The notes beneath the pieces were generated by a model, which saw nothing but the letters and a program-made list of their open reading frames with translations, was not told the DNA's origin and did no database searches. The position numbers and the translations under genes are program-made. DNA of 64,000 bases from Pigmentibacter sp. JX0631 (GTDB taxonomy: Bacteria > Bdellovibrionota_B > Oligoflexia > Silvanigrellales > Silvanigrellaceae). Position 1 is the stretch's first letter. Every line of letters begins with the position of its first letter. The stretch lies in assembly GCF_029873255.1 (NCBI RefSeq), contig NZ_CP123622.1, positions 1,948,501-2,012,500 on the forward strand, given 5' to 3'. Shown here piece after piece: positions 28,001 through 37,590 of the stretch.

Positions 28001-30414
28001 GTATTATAGACAGTCGCTTTGCTTTTTCTACCAAACTCATCATAAAATGTTTCAGACAACGGCAAGAAATTATTTCCATCTAGAATACTTCTATCTGCGT
28101 CAGTTGGTGTTCTGTATAATTTTGTATCTCGCCCTAGCCCATCAAGAGCAGTTTTTCTTTTTTGCCCAATAGGTGATGTCTCTATAACATAATTTATATT
28201 TCCAAATTCATCAGCTTTATTTAAAACATAATCATAGCTAAAAGTTTTAGCTTGAACTGTATCTGCAAATTTAGTTTTTGTGAGAATTCTGCCCCAAAGG
28301 TCGTAAGTATGTGTTGTTTTTATTCCTTGCGAATCAATTTCAAACATAGATTTATTTGTATATCTATTTATTGCAGAAATTTCAGAGAGAGAAACTTTTT
28401 TTTCACCATAAGTTTTTTTTATAATTATATTTGATTTATCTATGCTGTAATAATAGTTATTGCTGAACGATTCATTTTGATTGCTTATTTTTGAATTTTT
28501 TGGATAACCATAAAATGGGGCATTTTTATCAGAATAAAAATCAGTTTCTGCCGTCGAAAATATATTTTCGTTAAAGTACTGCTCAGATTTTATTGGCAAA
28601 GAAAAATTTAATCCTGATTCTTTGCTATCGTATTTGCCATAGTAGAAAAGCGTTGTGTATTTATCAGGAGAGCTGGATGAACTTACTTCAATTTTTTTAA
28701 GTTGCTTTTCAAAACCTGACGAGTCTGGTTTACATTGGCTATTATCTTCAGTTATTTTACAGTATGTATAAGCTTTTACGGTGCCATCTGCATCTGTAAA
28801 TTTAACCAAGTTTCCATTCTCATTATATTCAGACAGTGTTGTTATTTGTCTACTGCCAATCCTTATTTCTTTTTTTATAGGGAAGGCATAATTACTTGGA
28901 AGATTTTCAAATGATTCACTTAAATCAATTGGATAAGTATAAATTACGGTATTTATCGGAGCTGAGGATGTAAACATTCTTTCAGAATTTGATTTCTTTT
29001 TTCCTAAAGAATTTGTGAATATAGAAATAAACCAATTAATAATAGTGTTCCAAATACTATCATTTACGGCATGAAATTTTTCATTTTTTGTTTCACTAAA
29101 TCTTTTTCTTTTAGAATCTTGTGCTGGATATGTTTCTTGTTTTTCTACTAAATGATATTTATTATAAGTAGTTAAAACGTAAGTAAGTCCATTATTCACC
29201 CCTACCTGATATTGATAACCTTTGTCAGTTCCATATAGTGGATCTTCACCCATAGTGAATGCAGCTGTTCCTCCATTATGTCCTAAGAAATTATGACCAT
29301 CTGCGTTTCCATAAGAATAACTTGTGACAATCTGAGGTTGATTTTCTCCTGGATCAAGAACATGTTTTGCTACCGCTTTTACTGAAGAATTATTTTGAGA
29401 TAATAGTTCGGTATATTCTAAGTTTATTTTGGCTCCAGTTGGAAATTCTACTGAATTTATTAAAAATGGATTGAATGTATAACCGGGACTATTTGACTGG
29501 GTACTATCTTTTTGTTGCGGTAAAAATATTTTACTAACATAATTAAAACCATTTTCGCTTCCAATTGAAACCATGGTTTCTTGCCAATTACCATCTGCAG
29601 ATAATGAGTAAATAAATTTATTGTCGCCACTAAAATCAATTTTCAGTTTAATATTTTTTCCATCTGTATCATCTGAAATTGATTGAAATGAACCATTACT
29701 GTCATAATTAAAATAAATGCTGTTTCCTAAATTATCAGTAATTCTTTCAAGTTCACCTACTGAGTTTAAATATTCTCTTCGTCCATCTTTCGACACAATA
29801 ATTAAGTTTCCACTATCACTAACTTCTAATCGAATATTTAAGCCTTTATCATATTGTAAGGTAGGATTATCACCTATAAATAGGACTTTAAACACCTGCC
29901 CACCATCTAGATAGAGCATTTTTGAATTTGCATCGTAGTGAGTTAAATTTAGATCCCAATTTCTTCCAAAACCAAAACGATCTATGGGTGAAGAGTTTTG
30001 CTGATAATTTAACACCAGTGCAAAAGGATTGCTTAATTCTTTTCCAAAGAGTTGCCCAACCTGCATTGAAAATTGATAAACTCCTGTCCGAGAATCGACA
30101 CCTTGTTTTACAAGGGAAGAAAAATTATATGCATTAGAAAATACTTGATTTCCATTTGATGAATCACTTGAATAATTTATTTTTTTTTCTGTTTTTGAAT
30201 TTTTTTCGGGTTTGAATTTTTCATCAGCAGTCTGATATTTACTAGGCGCTAACTTGTTACTTAAGTGAGTTTGATTGTTTTTTAAGGATTCTGCTTTAAC
30301 AACAGAAGGCAGTAATATTGATATTATATAGATAGTCGTCATGAAACACGAAGTAGCAATCGATAAAATAGATTTTTCTTTTTCCTTAAATTTATTATAT
30401 TTTATGTTTTTCAT
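25015..30414 (-). CDS. Large secreted RHS/YD-repeat protein with hydrophobic post-core tail
   Basis: 1799 residues. A signal-like N-terminus (hydrophobic residues about 18-42) is followed by a low-complexity linker and an N-terminal shell region (TGVYQFSMQVGQLFG, LNYQQNSSPIDRFGFGRNW). Many YD repeats follow (YDLLGRVTEILFPDG, YDGFGRLLSVTDIDNKK, YDELGRLISETNSYG). The RHS-associated core ends at YNPSLRHFMSYDNLSP...NNPIMFSDPSGH, about residue 1518. The last 281 residues are the variable tail: an Ala/Gly-rich hydrophobic stretch (about 1520-1640) that could insert in membranes, then about 150 residues with no recognisable toxin motif. RHS proteins encapsulate and deliver C-terminal toxins; the tail here is of unknown activity. 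No immunity-type gene follows directly. A secreted protein of unknown function is encoded upstream on the same strand. Confidence 0.88.
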   Translation of the reverse strand: MKNIKYNKFKEKEKSILSIATSCFMTTIYIISILLPSVVKAESLKNNQTHLSNKLAPSKYQTADEKFKPEKNSKTEKKINYSSDSSNGNQVFSNAYNFSSLVKQGVDSRTGVYQFSMQVGQLFGKELSNPFALVLNYQQNSSPIDRFGFGRNWDLNLTHYDANSKMLYLDGGQVFKVLFIGDNPTLQYDKGLNIRLEVSDSGNLIIVSKDGRREYLNSVGELERITDNLGNSIYFNYDSNGSFQSISDDTDGKNIKLKIDFSGDNKFIYSLSADGNWQETMVSIGSENGFNYVSKIFLPQQKDSTQSNSPGYTFNPFLINSVEFPTGAKINLEYTELLSQNNSSVKAVAKHVLDPGENQPQIVTSYSYGNADGHNFLGHNGGTAAFTMGEDPLYGTDKGYQYQVGVNNGLTYVLTTYNKYHLVEKQETYPAQDSKRKRFSETKNEKFHAVNDSIWNTIINWFISIFTNSLGKKKSNSERMFTSSAPINTVIYTYPIDLSESFENLPSNYAFPIKKEIRIGSRQITTLSEYNENGNLVKFTDADGTVKAYTYCKITEDNSQCKPDSSGFEKQLKKIEVSSSSSPDKYTTLFYYGKYDSKESGLNFSLPIKSEQYFNENIFSTAETDFYSDKNAPFYGYPKNSKISNQNESFSNNYYYSIDKSNIIIKKTYGEKKVSLSEISAINRYTNKSMFEIDSQGIKTTHTYDLWGRILTKTKFADTVQAKTFSYDYVLNKADEFGNINYVIETSPIGQKRKTALDGLGRDTKLYRTPTDADRSILDGNNFLPLSETFYDEFGRKSKATVYNTIYFNDKLQEVSAATELKYDLLGRVTEILFPDGITQITEYDNDKNISQTFKISSDKKSKTPVTLKQLSNSDKLVKESILDPNGNETYFKAYSYDGFGRLLSVTDIDNKKTMYKYNPNGFLAQITSTNNGNIYYTYNLLGHVKNISTSSTDGKIIKTLGTREYDELGRLISETNSYGFSTIFNYNDVTNDLQSIQIPKDNGSNYNIIHYSYDPITHQKLSQSIENNSTENVNYIYDSSTLLLKQVNDKTGAKFFNYYTNGALKSIEHTSEGGIEGKKVSNYKILYGLYDRIGNLLSSTDANSKTTIFSFDKFGKIQEIQYWNDKFQFETAKYEYDELNRLKSEYFQNSKVSRDYAYDDLSRIAQLSNKLNGNIVTEFKFTDYFNNGNLKKRLRTNGQDKFAEENYNYDNMNNLANYHCKGELCPKDSLGNKIQEENYTFDVFNNIISVTSSLILKDSGDNIQNTTNYFYDETDPMRLIKYSNSAKNIFSDSLTIEYNCNGNITQDDKGNKYYYNELGQTISIKTSNNTNLSNYVYDFTGRQVLQLIPNQSPIEKIYDTNTLINERQDKTVTNYLNGLSGKVARIVSDNSFGNSAITYFGFDQSGSIVNEISGQLSNLNNLSLLQEKAYSPYGIETAFLPTQQSKNSIEINNVGFDGQLTDSQIHLQFLGEGYRAYNPSLRHFMSYDNLSPFDKGGINGYSFAKNNPIMFSDPSGHMSVGGWIGMIFGIVASIALAVVVSVVTAGAASPGAAAAVALEIESGTAAATITSAAVNIGVASVSGAAIGATSQTISDVVDGKKPGMDVALSALESGLGGAVGSFASSAISGLASFVAGEEIESGIVRAASADNNVVLTKFSKIGQEVTDLSKSPIESNGLEENIKVPKDPSFSVKRSLNISKKGIEFKTRYTLQEKPDSGITKNLVEFKDSVITKINSTNINAIVKAFVVNKISDITYKNIQNFAINKAKSEIIHYAYKETFTVLEKKIKESNKKEDDKD

Positions 30415-30552
30415 ATTATTTACCTTAGTAATTATTATTGAAGATTGGAAAATAAAATTCTAAAAACTTGGAAAACCTCTATTACAATATAAAAGAGGTA
30501 AAAAGTATGCTTTAAATTTTTAAAGGTTATGCTTAATACTAATTAATAGGTG

Positions 30553-31836
30553 TTAATTATCTATTGTTAAATCAATATTATTGTATGAGTAGGTATTTCC
30601 ATATTCATCAATTATTTTAAAATTAACATTTATGGAGTCGTAATCAGATGAATACATGTTTGCATAATTAATGGATTCCATGAAAACGATTCCTTTTTTC
30701 CCATTTTTTACGGGTTTTAAGCCGTCACTGGAATAATCAAATGTTCCATAACATGCGTCAGTACTAAAATGCCTTAACGAAACTTTCCCTGGATCACGCA
30801 TGTCTCCTGCATACACAGAATACATATCTCCATGTGCCCCAATTCGCCAAGCATGATCATCATTACAGCTTGAGCCATCTGTTTCTGTACCATAGGGATA
30901 TTGATCTATTCCGTTTACTGAGGCATCGAGAAGTTGATCAATGCTTCTATAGTCTCTTAAAAATACTGATTGATGTGAAACTTTTAAAACAGGATCCCAA
31001 TTTGACCAATATTTATTTCCATCTCTTTTATGTACTGAGAGATCTAAAGATGGTTGTGGAGCAGGAGCAATTGCTTCTATAAAAAAAGACTGCGGATTAA
31101 TTCCTTTGCAAAAATCAGTCTCAGGTAAGTGATATGTTTTTCCATTGATAGATTGTGTTTTTTCTGGGATAAATAAACAGATTTCTGTCGGACCAGTTTT
31201 GTTTGTGACTAAAAGATAGTCTAGGTTTATTTTAGTTTCACCTGAATTAAACATTAGATTTGACATAGATCTATTATTTTTTACTTTATTTTTTTTCTTA
31301 TTTTTATTGGTTTTGTTGAAAGGTGCTTTTCTGACAGAACTTAATCTTTGCACATTTGGAATCATTCCAACCTTATAATGTAACATTTTTTCATTGTATA
31401 TGAAATCTGGAAATGATTCGTAACTTAATTCAGTAGCAGCATTTAAATCAGGATGTGGATTTGATCCGCCTGTCATCCATTGTAAATTTTTTCCAGCATC
31501 ACGATCGCGAAAATAAAGACCTTGAAAAAAAGTTCTTGATTCACTGCTACTGAAAAAGTTTGCACAATCTATATCTTCTTCTCCTGCTTCATCTTTTTTG
31601 CATTGCGGTGTGATATGGACTGATACATCCATGCGTTGTAAGCCATTTGCATATATCTTCCAAGCGTCAATAGCTGCACTACCTTTATTGTAAGGAGCTA
31701 TATCATTATTGGTAGAAGTAAACGTAATATTTGTAACATTAATTGTTACTGCATTAGCGGTAATTGGAATTACTGTTATATAAATTACTGGCAGAGAAAA
31801 AATGCAATACCTATTTAAAAATCTAAAATTATTCAT
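30553..31836 (-). CDS. Secreted protein of unknown function upstream of the RHS gene
   Basis: A 427-residue product with a signal peptide (hydrophobic residues 9-29, ANAVT cleavage-like site). The mature part is rich in aromatic and polar residues and contains six Cys (including ITPQCKKDE, DIDCANFF, ITEICLF-like and GSSCNDDHAWRIG contexts), suggesting disulfides after export. A basic Asn/Lys linker (about residues 175-190) splits two beta-rich regions. No family recognised. Same strand as and 138 bases upstream of the RHS gene, so the two may be co-expressed and form a secreted set (inference). Good ribosome-binding site (AAGGA). Confidence 0.7.
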   Translation of the reverse strand: MNNFRFLNRYCIFSLPVIYITVIPITANAVTINVTNITFTSTNNDIAPYNKGSAAIDAWKIYANGLQRMDVSVHITPQCKKDEAGEEDIDCANFFSSSESRTFFQGLYFRDRDAGKNLQWMTGGSNPHPDLNAATELSYESFPDFIYNEKMLHYKVGMIPNVQRLSSVRKAPFNKTNKNKKKNKVKNNRSMSNLMFNSGETKINLDYLLVTNKTGPTEICLFIPEKTQSINGKTYHLPETDFCKGINPQSFFIEAIAPAPQPSLDLSVHKRDGNKYWSNWDPVLKVSHQSVFLRDYRSIDQLLDASVNGIDQYPYGTETDGSSCNDDHAWRIGAHGDMYSVYAGDMRDPGKVSLRHFSTDACYGTFDYSSDGLKPVKNGKKGIVFMESINYANMYSSDYDSINVNFKIIDEYGNTYSYNNIDLTIDN

Positions 31837-32165
31837 ACAATAATCCTTATTTTAAGGGAAAAAGATGACTTTTAAAAATTTACACAGGGAACAGTACAAG
31901 GAATGAGATTGGACGAGAAACGTATACCACGTTTCATAGCTAAAACAAAATTAAAACATTAAATTTTGCTTTATAAATGATTTTATTTTGTTTTTTAAAT
32001 TGTTTTTCCTTGAAAGTGGAAATGAATAAACTGTTAAAAATATTTAGATAACCAAAAATAGTGAAACTAAGTAAAAATAATTTTACTTAGTTTTATTTAT
32101 AAATTGAATTTTTTTCATTTTATTTTTTTTGAAGGATAATTTAGTTCATTTCTAATTTTTAGAAT
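31837..32165. other. 329-base intergenic region
   Basis: No gene seen. A short inverted repeat GAAACG (31917-31922)/CGTTTC (31930-31935) lies upstream of the leftward secreted-protein gene and could be an operator, but it is only 6 bp. The rest is AT-rich without recognisable signals. Confidence 0.5.
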
Positions 32166-33434
32166 TTAATTAAGAATCAAATTTGGGCAAATTTGATTAT
32201 AATTTTGAATACAATTTCCTTCTGAAGAGCATATTTCATAACTTGTATTTATCGGAGTCAGGACATTTATTTCATCTACTGAAAATTGAAATCCTTGTGG
32301 AATATAATTTTTATGGCTTCGATATTCATATTTATCATCTAAATATTTATAAAATCTTTTAAATTTATTATTTAAAATTGTTAATTTTCTAACTCTATTA
32401 TTTTCATTATTGTATTTATTACAATTTGGTGTGTAAATATTTTTTATGTAATCATCAAGTTCTGTTTTGAAATCAAAAGTAAGTTCATCTTGTTCTTTTT
32501 TTAATAATTGCAAATCTAGACTTGGCGGTTCTAATGAATATTCCTCAAATGAAAATTCAGCATACCAAAGTTTACTGTCATTCCAAGAACCACTTTGAGT
32601 ATAAACTAAAGAGTAAGATTTATTTAGTTGTAAATTTTTACTTAAACATCCTTCTAATTTGCTTAAATCAGATCTTTCAAAATTTGAAAAATTTGCATGG
32701 TCACTAATTTTGCAATTAAAATCAGTTACTTTATATTTTTCGTCAAATATTTTTTTAATATTTGTAGTTTTATCATTATATTTAAATAAACTTGAACCTT
32801 TTAATCTATCAAAATAACTATTTATTTTTAATGTTACAAAATCAGTTGGTATTGAATCAGAAGAATAATGAAATTTGATATTGTCAAGTAATGAAATTTT
32901 ATTACCTTTGTTAATTAAAATATCATTTTTATCAATGACAATTTGAGATATTTTTGGTTCAGAAGTATAGAATACTATGTTTTCTTTATTCATTCTAATA
33001 TTCAAGTAGATTTCATATTTTTCATCATGAGATCGAAATAAAATAGGACTTATTTTGTTTTTAAACAATCCATCTTCACCTGCTTTAAATACAAAAATTT
33101 CATTGGGAGAGACTTTTGTAAAATCAATTTTTTCACCATTGAAATTCTTAGATTCAAGAATAATTTTATCAATGTTAACAACACAATTTTTGTCGGTAGA
33201 AAAGTTTAAATTTTTAACATTGTTAAAATATTCTTTTGAAGAATCAAGCTCACATTTTTTATAACCACTAGCATAATAATTAAAATCATCACCATATGAG
33301 GCTGCAAAATTTGAAGAAACCGCTTTCGTATTTTGCTGATCATTGCTTTGTGTATCATTATTAGAATTTTTGCACCCTAAAAAAGCTGCTAACGTTAAAC
33401 TAATGCAAGTAGACAAAAATATTTTTTTTTGCAT
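32166..33434 (-). CDS. Lipoprotein, paralogue of the 33754-35220 product
   Basis: I place the start at the ATG at 33434, which gives a clean lipoprotein signal (MQKKIFLSTC..., lipobox FLGC) preceded by GGAA; a longer frame from 33530 would bury it. The mature protein, about 400 residues, starts with a Ser/Asn/Gln linker. It shares organisation with the next lipoprotein: KKCE near the start, a central beta-rich region (SPILFRSHDEKYEIYLNI versus YPVVFKANDPNIPEHYLG), and a helical C-terminal segment ending in YRSHKNYIPQGFQF versus DRSDKDYVPQGFEL. Function unknown; outer membrane or surface location expected. Confidence 0.75.
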   Translation of the reverse strand: MQKKIFLSTCISLTLAAFLGCKNSNNDTQSNDQQNTKAVSSNFAASYGDDFNYYASGYKKCELDSSKEYFNNVKNLNFSTDKNCVVNIDKIILESKNFNGEKIDFTKVSPNEIFVFKAGEDGLFKNKISPILFRSHDEKYEIYLNIRMNKENIVFYTSEPKISQIVIDKNDILINKGNKISLLDNIKFHYSSDSIPTDFVTLKINSYFDRLKGSSLFKYNDKTTNIKKIFDEKYKVTDFNCKISDHANFSNFERSDLSKLEGCLSKNLQLNKSYSLVYTQSGSWNDSKLWYAEFSFEEYSLEPPSLDLQLLKKEQDELTFDFKTELDDYIKNIYTPNCNKYNNENNRVRKLTILNNKFKRFYKYLDDKYEYRSHKNYIPQGFQFSVDEINVLTPINTSYEICSSEGNCIQNYNQICPNLILN

Positions 33435-33691
33435 AAAAATTCCAATATTATTAGAAAAATTAAAAATATTCATGAATTTAATAAGCATGAATACTGTATC
33501 TTTGTAGTATGACATTTTAATTTTCGTCAAATGAATTTGTTTTAACTAAACTGCAGGTTAAAATTTTATTTTTATAATACGCTTACCAAGTGGTAATAAA
33601 ATTTGGAATAGATAACCATTAAAGTAAAAAAATATATTGCCTAAAAATTATTTTTATTTTGTAACATTTCTAAAAAATATTGTAAATAGAA

Positions 33692-33721
33692 AGCTAGATT
33701 TTTATTATAAAAAATCTAGCT
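33692..33721 (-). terminator. Hairpin downstream of the second lipoprotein gene
   Basis: AGCTAGATTTTT (33692-33703) and AAAAATCTAGCT (33710-33721) form a 12-bp perfect stem with a 6-base loop. On the minus strand it lies 33 bases after the 33754 stop codon and is followed by a modest T-rich stretch, so it is probably that gene's terminator. Confidence 0.6.
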
Positions 33722-33753
33722 AAGTGTGGTTGTAGAATGGAGAAATTTATTTT

Positions 33754-35220
33754 CTAGGAATTTGCTTCATCTTCCTTAGTAGTGGATTCTTCAGCGTTAT
33801 TGTCTAATTCATCAGCATCTTTTGGAAGATTTGTATTCTCATCACTATCAACATTATTCTCTTCTTGCGTATTTTCTTCAATTATAGTTTCTTCAGTACT
33901 TGGATTATTATTTTGATCTGGTACTTTAGGTAAATCTATATTGTTTAAATCTGAATCTGAACTTCCATCAGCTACTGTATTGCTATTAGGTTGTTGAGGC
34001 TGCTGTGGTTGTTCTACAGTTTTATCTTCTACTTGTTCTATTTCGTTGTTTTTTAACTCAAATCCTTGTGGAACATAATCTTTATCAGAACGATCTTTAT
34101 AAATTTCATTTAATTTTTTGTAGTAAGCTTTTAATTGAGCTTTTAAACTTGCAATCTTATCTTGATCATTCTCCTTATTTAGAAGACTTAGTTTGCTAAT
34201 ATACTTATTGGTATACGCATCAAGTACATCTTTGAATTTATTATTTAAACGATTTAATTCCTCTCTTACTGTCTCTGGAAGAACTTTTGGAAAATCTTCA
34301 GCTAATATTTCATTGCTAACTGGTAATATGTAACCAATTTTAACTTTGTTTAAATCCCATGTTCCTTCTTCAGAATATAAAATGGTATATTTTTTATTAA
34401 ATTCTAAAGTAGAATTGCATGATGGAAGAGATGATATGGAATCATTTGTCAAACTACTAATATCTTCAGTTGTTATTTTGCATTTTGTTGCATCTGCTTG
34501 TTCATTTAAAATTATTTTTAGTTCTAATGAGTTTTCAAGAAGCTCATATTTATCTAAAGCAAATTTTCTATTAAACTTTGCTTTTTTCTCTAAGTTTATT
34601 AAATTCTCTGGGAGTGTTCCTTTAACAAAAGAAAATGAAATATCTAATTTTCTTTCTTCAGATGGAGCATCAGGTATGCTTGTAAGTAATTCAACTTTTT
34701 CAGCTATAAGTTTTGCTTCAATATATGTAAGAGAATTTAAAATAAGATTCAAATTATCATTACTTAAATTGGCTCCAAGATAGTGTTCCGGTATATTTGG
34801 ATCATTTGCTTTAAATACTACTGGATAAATTGAGGTTAATTTTCCTTCTTTATTAATGCTTATAACCAAATTCTTATTTGCTTCTTTTGGAGTGAATATT
34901 ACTATTTTATTATCTTCTTTTCCTTTTGCAGAAAGAGATTTTACTATAATTTCGCAATTTTCTCCTTCATTAATATTAACATCATTTACATCTGTAAATG
35001 ATGTACTGTTGAAATCTGTCTCACATTTTTTTTCACCACTTAAGGCATATGAATATTTGTTTCCTATAAAAGTATCAAAACTTAAAGAAAGATTTTTTGC
35101 AATTTTTTTCTTACTAGCCGTTGTACTAGTCGGAGCTGATTTATTGTCGGAGTTTTTACAGCTGTATAAAGCAATTGAGGAAAGGCTTAAACAAGAAACT
35201 AATAAATATCTGCGAAGCAT
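33754..35220 (-). CDS. Lipoprotein with acidic C-terminal tail
   Basis: 488 residues. Lipobox LYSC at about residues 18-21 (ALYSCKNSDNKS). The body is paralogous to the 32166 product (shared KKCE start, central region and PQGF motif). Residues 335-385 are helical (KLSLLNKENDQDKIASLKAQL). Unlike its paralogue it ends in about 85 residues of low-complexity acidic sequence rich in Glu, Asp, Asn, Thr and Gln (EQPQQPQQPNSN, ENTQEENNVDSDEN), typical of disordered surface linkers. The ribosome-binding site AAGGAGA precedes the ATG. Function unknown; the tandem pair suggests duplication and divergence of a surface lipoprotein. Confidence 0.78.
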   Translation of the reverse strand: MLRRYLLVSCLSLSSIALYSCKNSDNKSAPTSTTASKKKIAKNLSLSFDTFIGNKYSYALSGEKKCETDFNSTSFTDVNDVNINEGENCEIIVKSLSAKGKEDNKIVIFTPKEANKNLVISINKEGKLTSIYPVVFKANDPNIPEHYLGANLSNDNLNLILNSLTYIEAKLIAEKVELLTSIPDAPSEERKLDISFSFVKGTLPENLINLEKKAKFNRKFALDKYELLENSLELKIILNEQADATKCKITTEDISSLTNDSISSLPSCNSTLEFNKKYTILYSEEGTWDLNKVKIGYILPVSNEILAEDFPKVLPETVREELNRLNNKFKDVLDAYTNKYISKLSLLNKENDQDKIASLKAQLKAYYKKLNEIYKDRSDKDYVPQGFELKNNEIEQVEDKTVEQPQQPQQPNSNTVADGSSDSDLNNIDLPKVPDQNNNPSTEETIIEENTQEENNVDSDENTNLPKDADELDNNAEESTTKEDEANS

Positions 35221-35723
35221 AAATTCTCCTTATAGAAAATTATGAATGTTAGAATTGTTGTATTTAAACATAAAATACAACAAATATTTAATTCGTTTAT
35301 TTTTATAAACGAAAGTTTAAATAAAAATCAAATTAATTTAATTTATTACAATTTAAATTATGGGAGACATGTTTTATAATTTTATTATTTTAGTATGTTA
35401 ACTTAATGAAAATAATTTCATTTGATTTTAATAATTACTTTTTTTGCTAAAAAAATTTAGAAGTTAATAATATTTTATAAACATAAAGATCATAATAAGT
35501 AAGAAATAAAAATTTTCTAATTAATTTTAGCAAGTTGATAAAATATTCAGACGATAAATTCGGATTGTTTAATATTTTATTTTTTACTAGTAATATTAAA
35601 TTACTACGTAATTATGATTAATTATATAGCGGTCTGTTTTTTAAAGCTAATAGATTTTTTTAATTTTTATCGTACTGTAAGCTAGTGAGAAGATTTTTTT
35701 CTTGGATAGGAAATAAATAAGAT
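35221..35723. other. 503-base AT-rich intergenic region
   Basis: No gene seen. It separates divergent genes, so promoters for the leftward lipoprotein and the rightward DUF4153 gene must lie here. I see no clear -35/-10 pair, repeat or RNA structure that I can support. Confidence 0.5.
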
Positions 35724-37556
35724 ATGAATAAAATAAAACTTTTTTCCCAGAATTTTAATCAAGCAAGGGATTCATTCCTTCGGTTTCCTAGCACATTGTT
35801 ACTCTGCTTTGTTGCAACAGCTTTGGCTATTCTGCTTTCTAGTAAAGAAGAGCAAGTCTTAGAATTGTTAAAATTTTTCTTTTCATGTTCTGTTATGATA
35901 CCTTTAAGCATAGCATTAACTTTATGTTTTGAAAGTTTTCGTGTAAAATGGGGGCAACTTTATACCTTAGCAATTACATTCGGTTGTATAATTCTTCATT
36001 ACTTATTTACAGTTAGTGATGTTTCTTTAAGTTATTCGTATAAAGTAATCCATTTGTTTCTTTTGTTTCATTTAATGGTATCTTTTTCTCCATTTTTGAA
36101 AAAAACTAATGACAAGTCTTTTTGGCAATTTAATCAAATTTTATTATTGAAATTGGTTGAAGCTATTTTTTATGCTGCTGCTAGTTTTATTGCTCTTTTC
36201 ATCATGTGCTCTCTAGCTAGTTACTTATTTGATCTAAACTTAAGGTCTGAATTTTATTTGAAAATATTTGTTGTCTGTTTGTTTATAATACAGACTTGGA
36301 TCTTTCTTTTAGGGATTCCAAATAAATTTAATTTAGGAGACGAACCTTATCCAAAACGGTTAAAATTATTTTTACAATTTATCCTTATCCCCTTAATTTT
36401 AATTTATATTGGAATTATATATGTTTATCTTGGGAAAGTTGTTGTTGGTTGGAATATTCCTAAAGGACTAACCAGCTGGTTTGTATCTGGCCTTGGTATT
36501 GTCGGAGTTTTTGGTTATTTAATTTTAAATAATAAAATTGCGCAAATAAAAGTAAAATGGATTACATTTTTTGAGCGATACTTTTTTTACTTATTAATTC
36601 CATTAATTGGGCTTCTGGTTGTTGCTTTAAATACTCGAATTCAAGATTATGGAATAACAATTAATAGATACATTTTATTTGTTTTAGCATTATGGCTTTT
36701 TTCTTTGTCGCTCTTTTTTATCTTGAAAAAAAATGCAAGCTTAAAAGTTATTCCAATGTCCTTAGGCGTTACTATGGCGTTGGCTTATTTAGGGCCCTGG
36801 GGTGTGTATCAATTTTCTTTTTTTAGTCAAAAACAAATCGCGCAAAAATTTTTAAAAGAGAAAAATTTTCTAAATGTAAAATTAGAACCCCAAAAAAGTG
36901 AAGTTAAGTTATCCTTAGAAGAAAGAAAAGAAATTACTGCTTTATTTACTTATTTAACAGATTATTTTGGTGATAATGCCGTGCAGCAAATTCTGGGTTC
37001 TGCATTTCTGCAAAATACAGAATTAAGCAAAAATAGAAAATTCTATTTTTTAAGTAGTTCTTATAATTATGAAACTGTAAATGCTATTTTAGATAAGTTA
37101 GGAATTAAGCATGCATCTACTTGGGAAAGAGAATTAAATAAGGATAATTTTAATTTACAATTTAATTATACTGATTCAGTTAAAATTGTTGCTGGATATG
37201 ATGAATATTTTGAGTTTGATACTTTTCATAAATATGTAAAAGAAGTGGAAGATTATAAAATAAAATTTGCAGAAAAAGGTTATGATTTATTACTTTCAAA
37301 GAATAATGAACTTTTAGTAACAATACCATTGAACGAAAAAATAATTTCTTTAATTAAACAAATTGAAAACAACGAAATTGTATGGAGTGAAGATACAATA
37401 CTTGACACTGAAGAAGAAAGTATTTTGGTTGAAAATAAAAAGGTTAAGTTAAAAATGCTTCTTTCATCGTTTAGTTATTCAAAGGAAAGAAATAATGAAA
37501 ACGATGATGAAAGATATGATGTTAGAGGGGCTATTTTAATTAGGTATAAAAAGTAA
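35724..37556 (+). CDS. DUF4153-type integral membrane protein
   Basis: 610 residues. The first 370 form about ten to eleven hydrophobic helices (for example 22-40, 47-66, 75-95, 139-165, 172-195, 217-237), followed by a soluble C-terminal domain of about 230 residues that is Lys/Glu-rich. The opening pattern (ARDSFLRFPSTLLLCFVATALAILL) and the paired-helix layout match the DUF4153 family, whose function is not known. The gene is isolated, with a leftward lipoprotein on one side and a convergent Fic gene on the other. Family assignment is from recalled pattern only. Confidence 0.7.
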   Translation: MNKIKLFSQNFNQARDSFLRFPSTLLLCFVATALAILLSSKEEQVLELLKFFFSCSVMIPLSIALTLCFESFRVKWGQLYTLAITFGCIILHYLFTVSDVSLSYSYKVIHLFLLFHLMVSFSPFLKKTNDKSFWQFNQILLLKLVEAIFYAAASFIALFIMCSLASYLFDLNLRSEFYLKIFVVCLFIIQTWIFLLGIPNKFNLGDEPYPKRLKLFLQFILIPLILIYIGIIYVYLGKVVVGWNIPKGLTSWFVSGLGIVGVFGYLILNNKIAQIKVKWITFFERYFFYLLIPLIGLLVVALNTRIQDYGITINRYILFVLALWLFSLSLFFILKKNASLKVIPMSLGVTMALAYLGPWGVYQFSFFSQKQIAQKFLKEKNFLNVKLEPQKSEVKLSLEERKEITALFTYLTDYFGDNAVQQILGSAFLQNTELSKNRKFYFLSSSYNYETVNAILDKLGIKHASTWERELNKDNFNLQFNYTDSVKIVAGYDEYFEFDTFHKYVKEVEDYKIKFAEKGYDLLLSKNNELLVTIPLNEKIISLIKQIENNEIVWSEDTILDTEEESILVENKKVKLKMLLSSFSYSKERNNENDDERYDVRGAILIRYKK

Positions 37557-37590
37557 TATTTTTAAATATAAAAGAATTAATGTGTCATTT

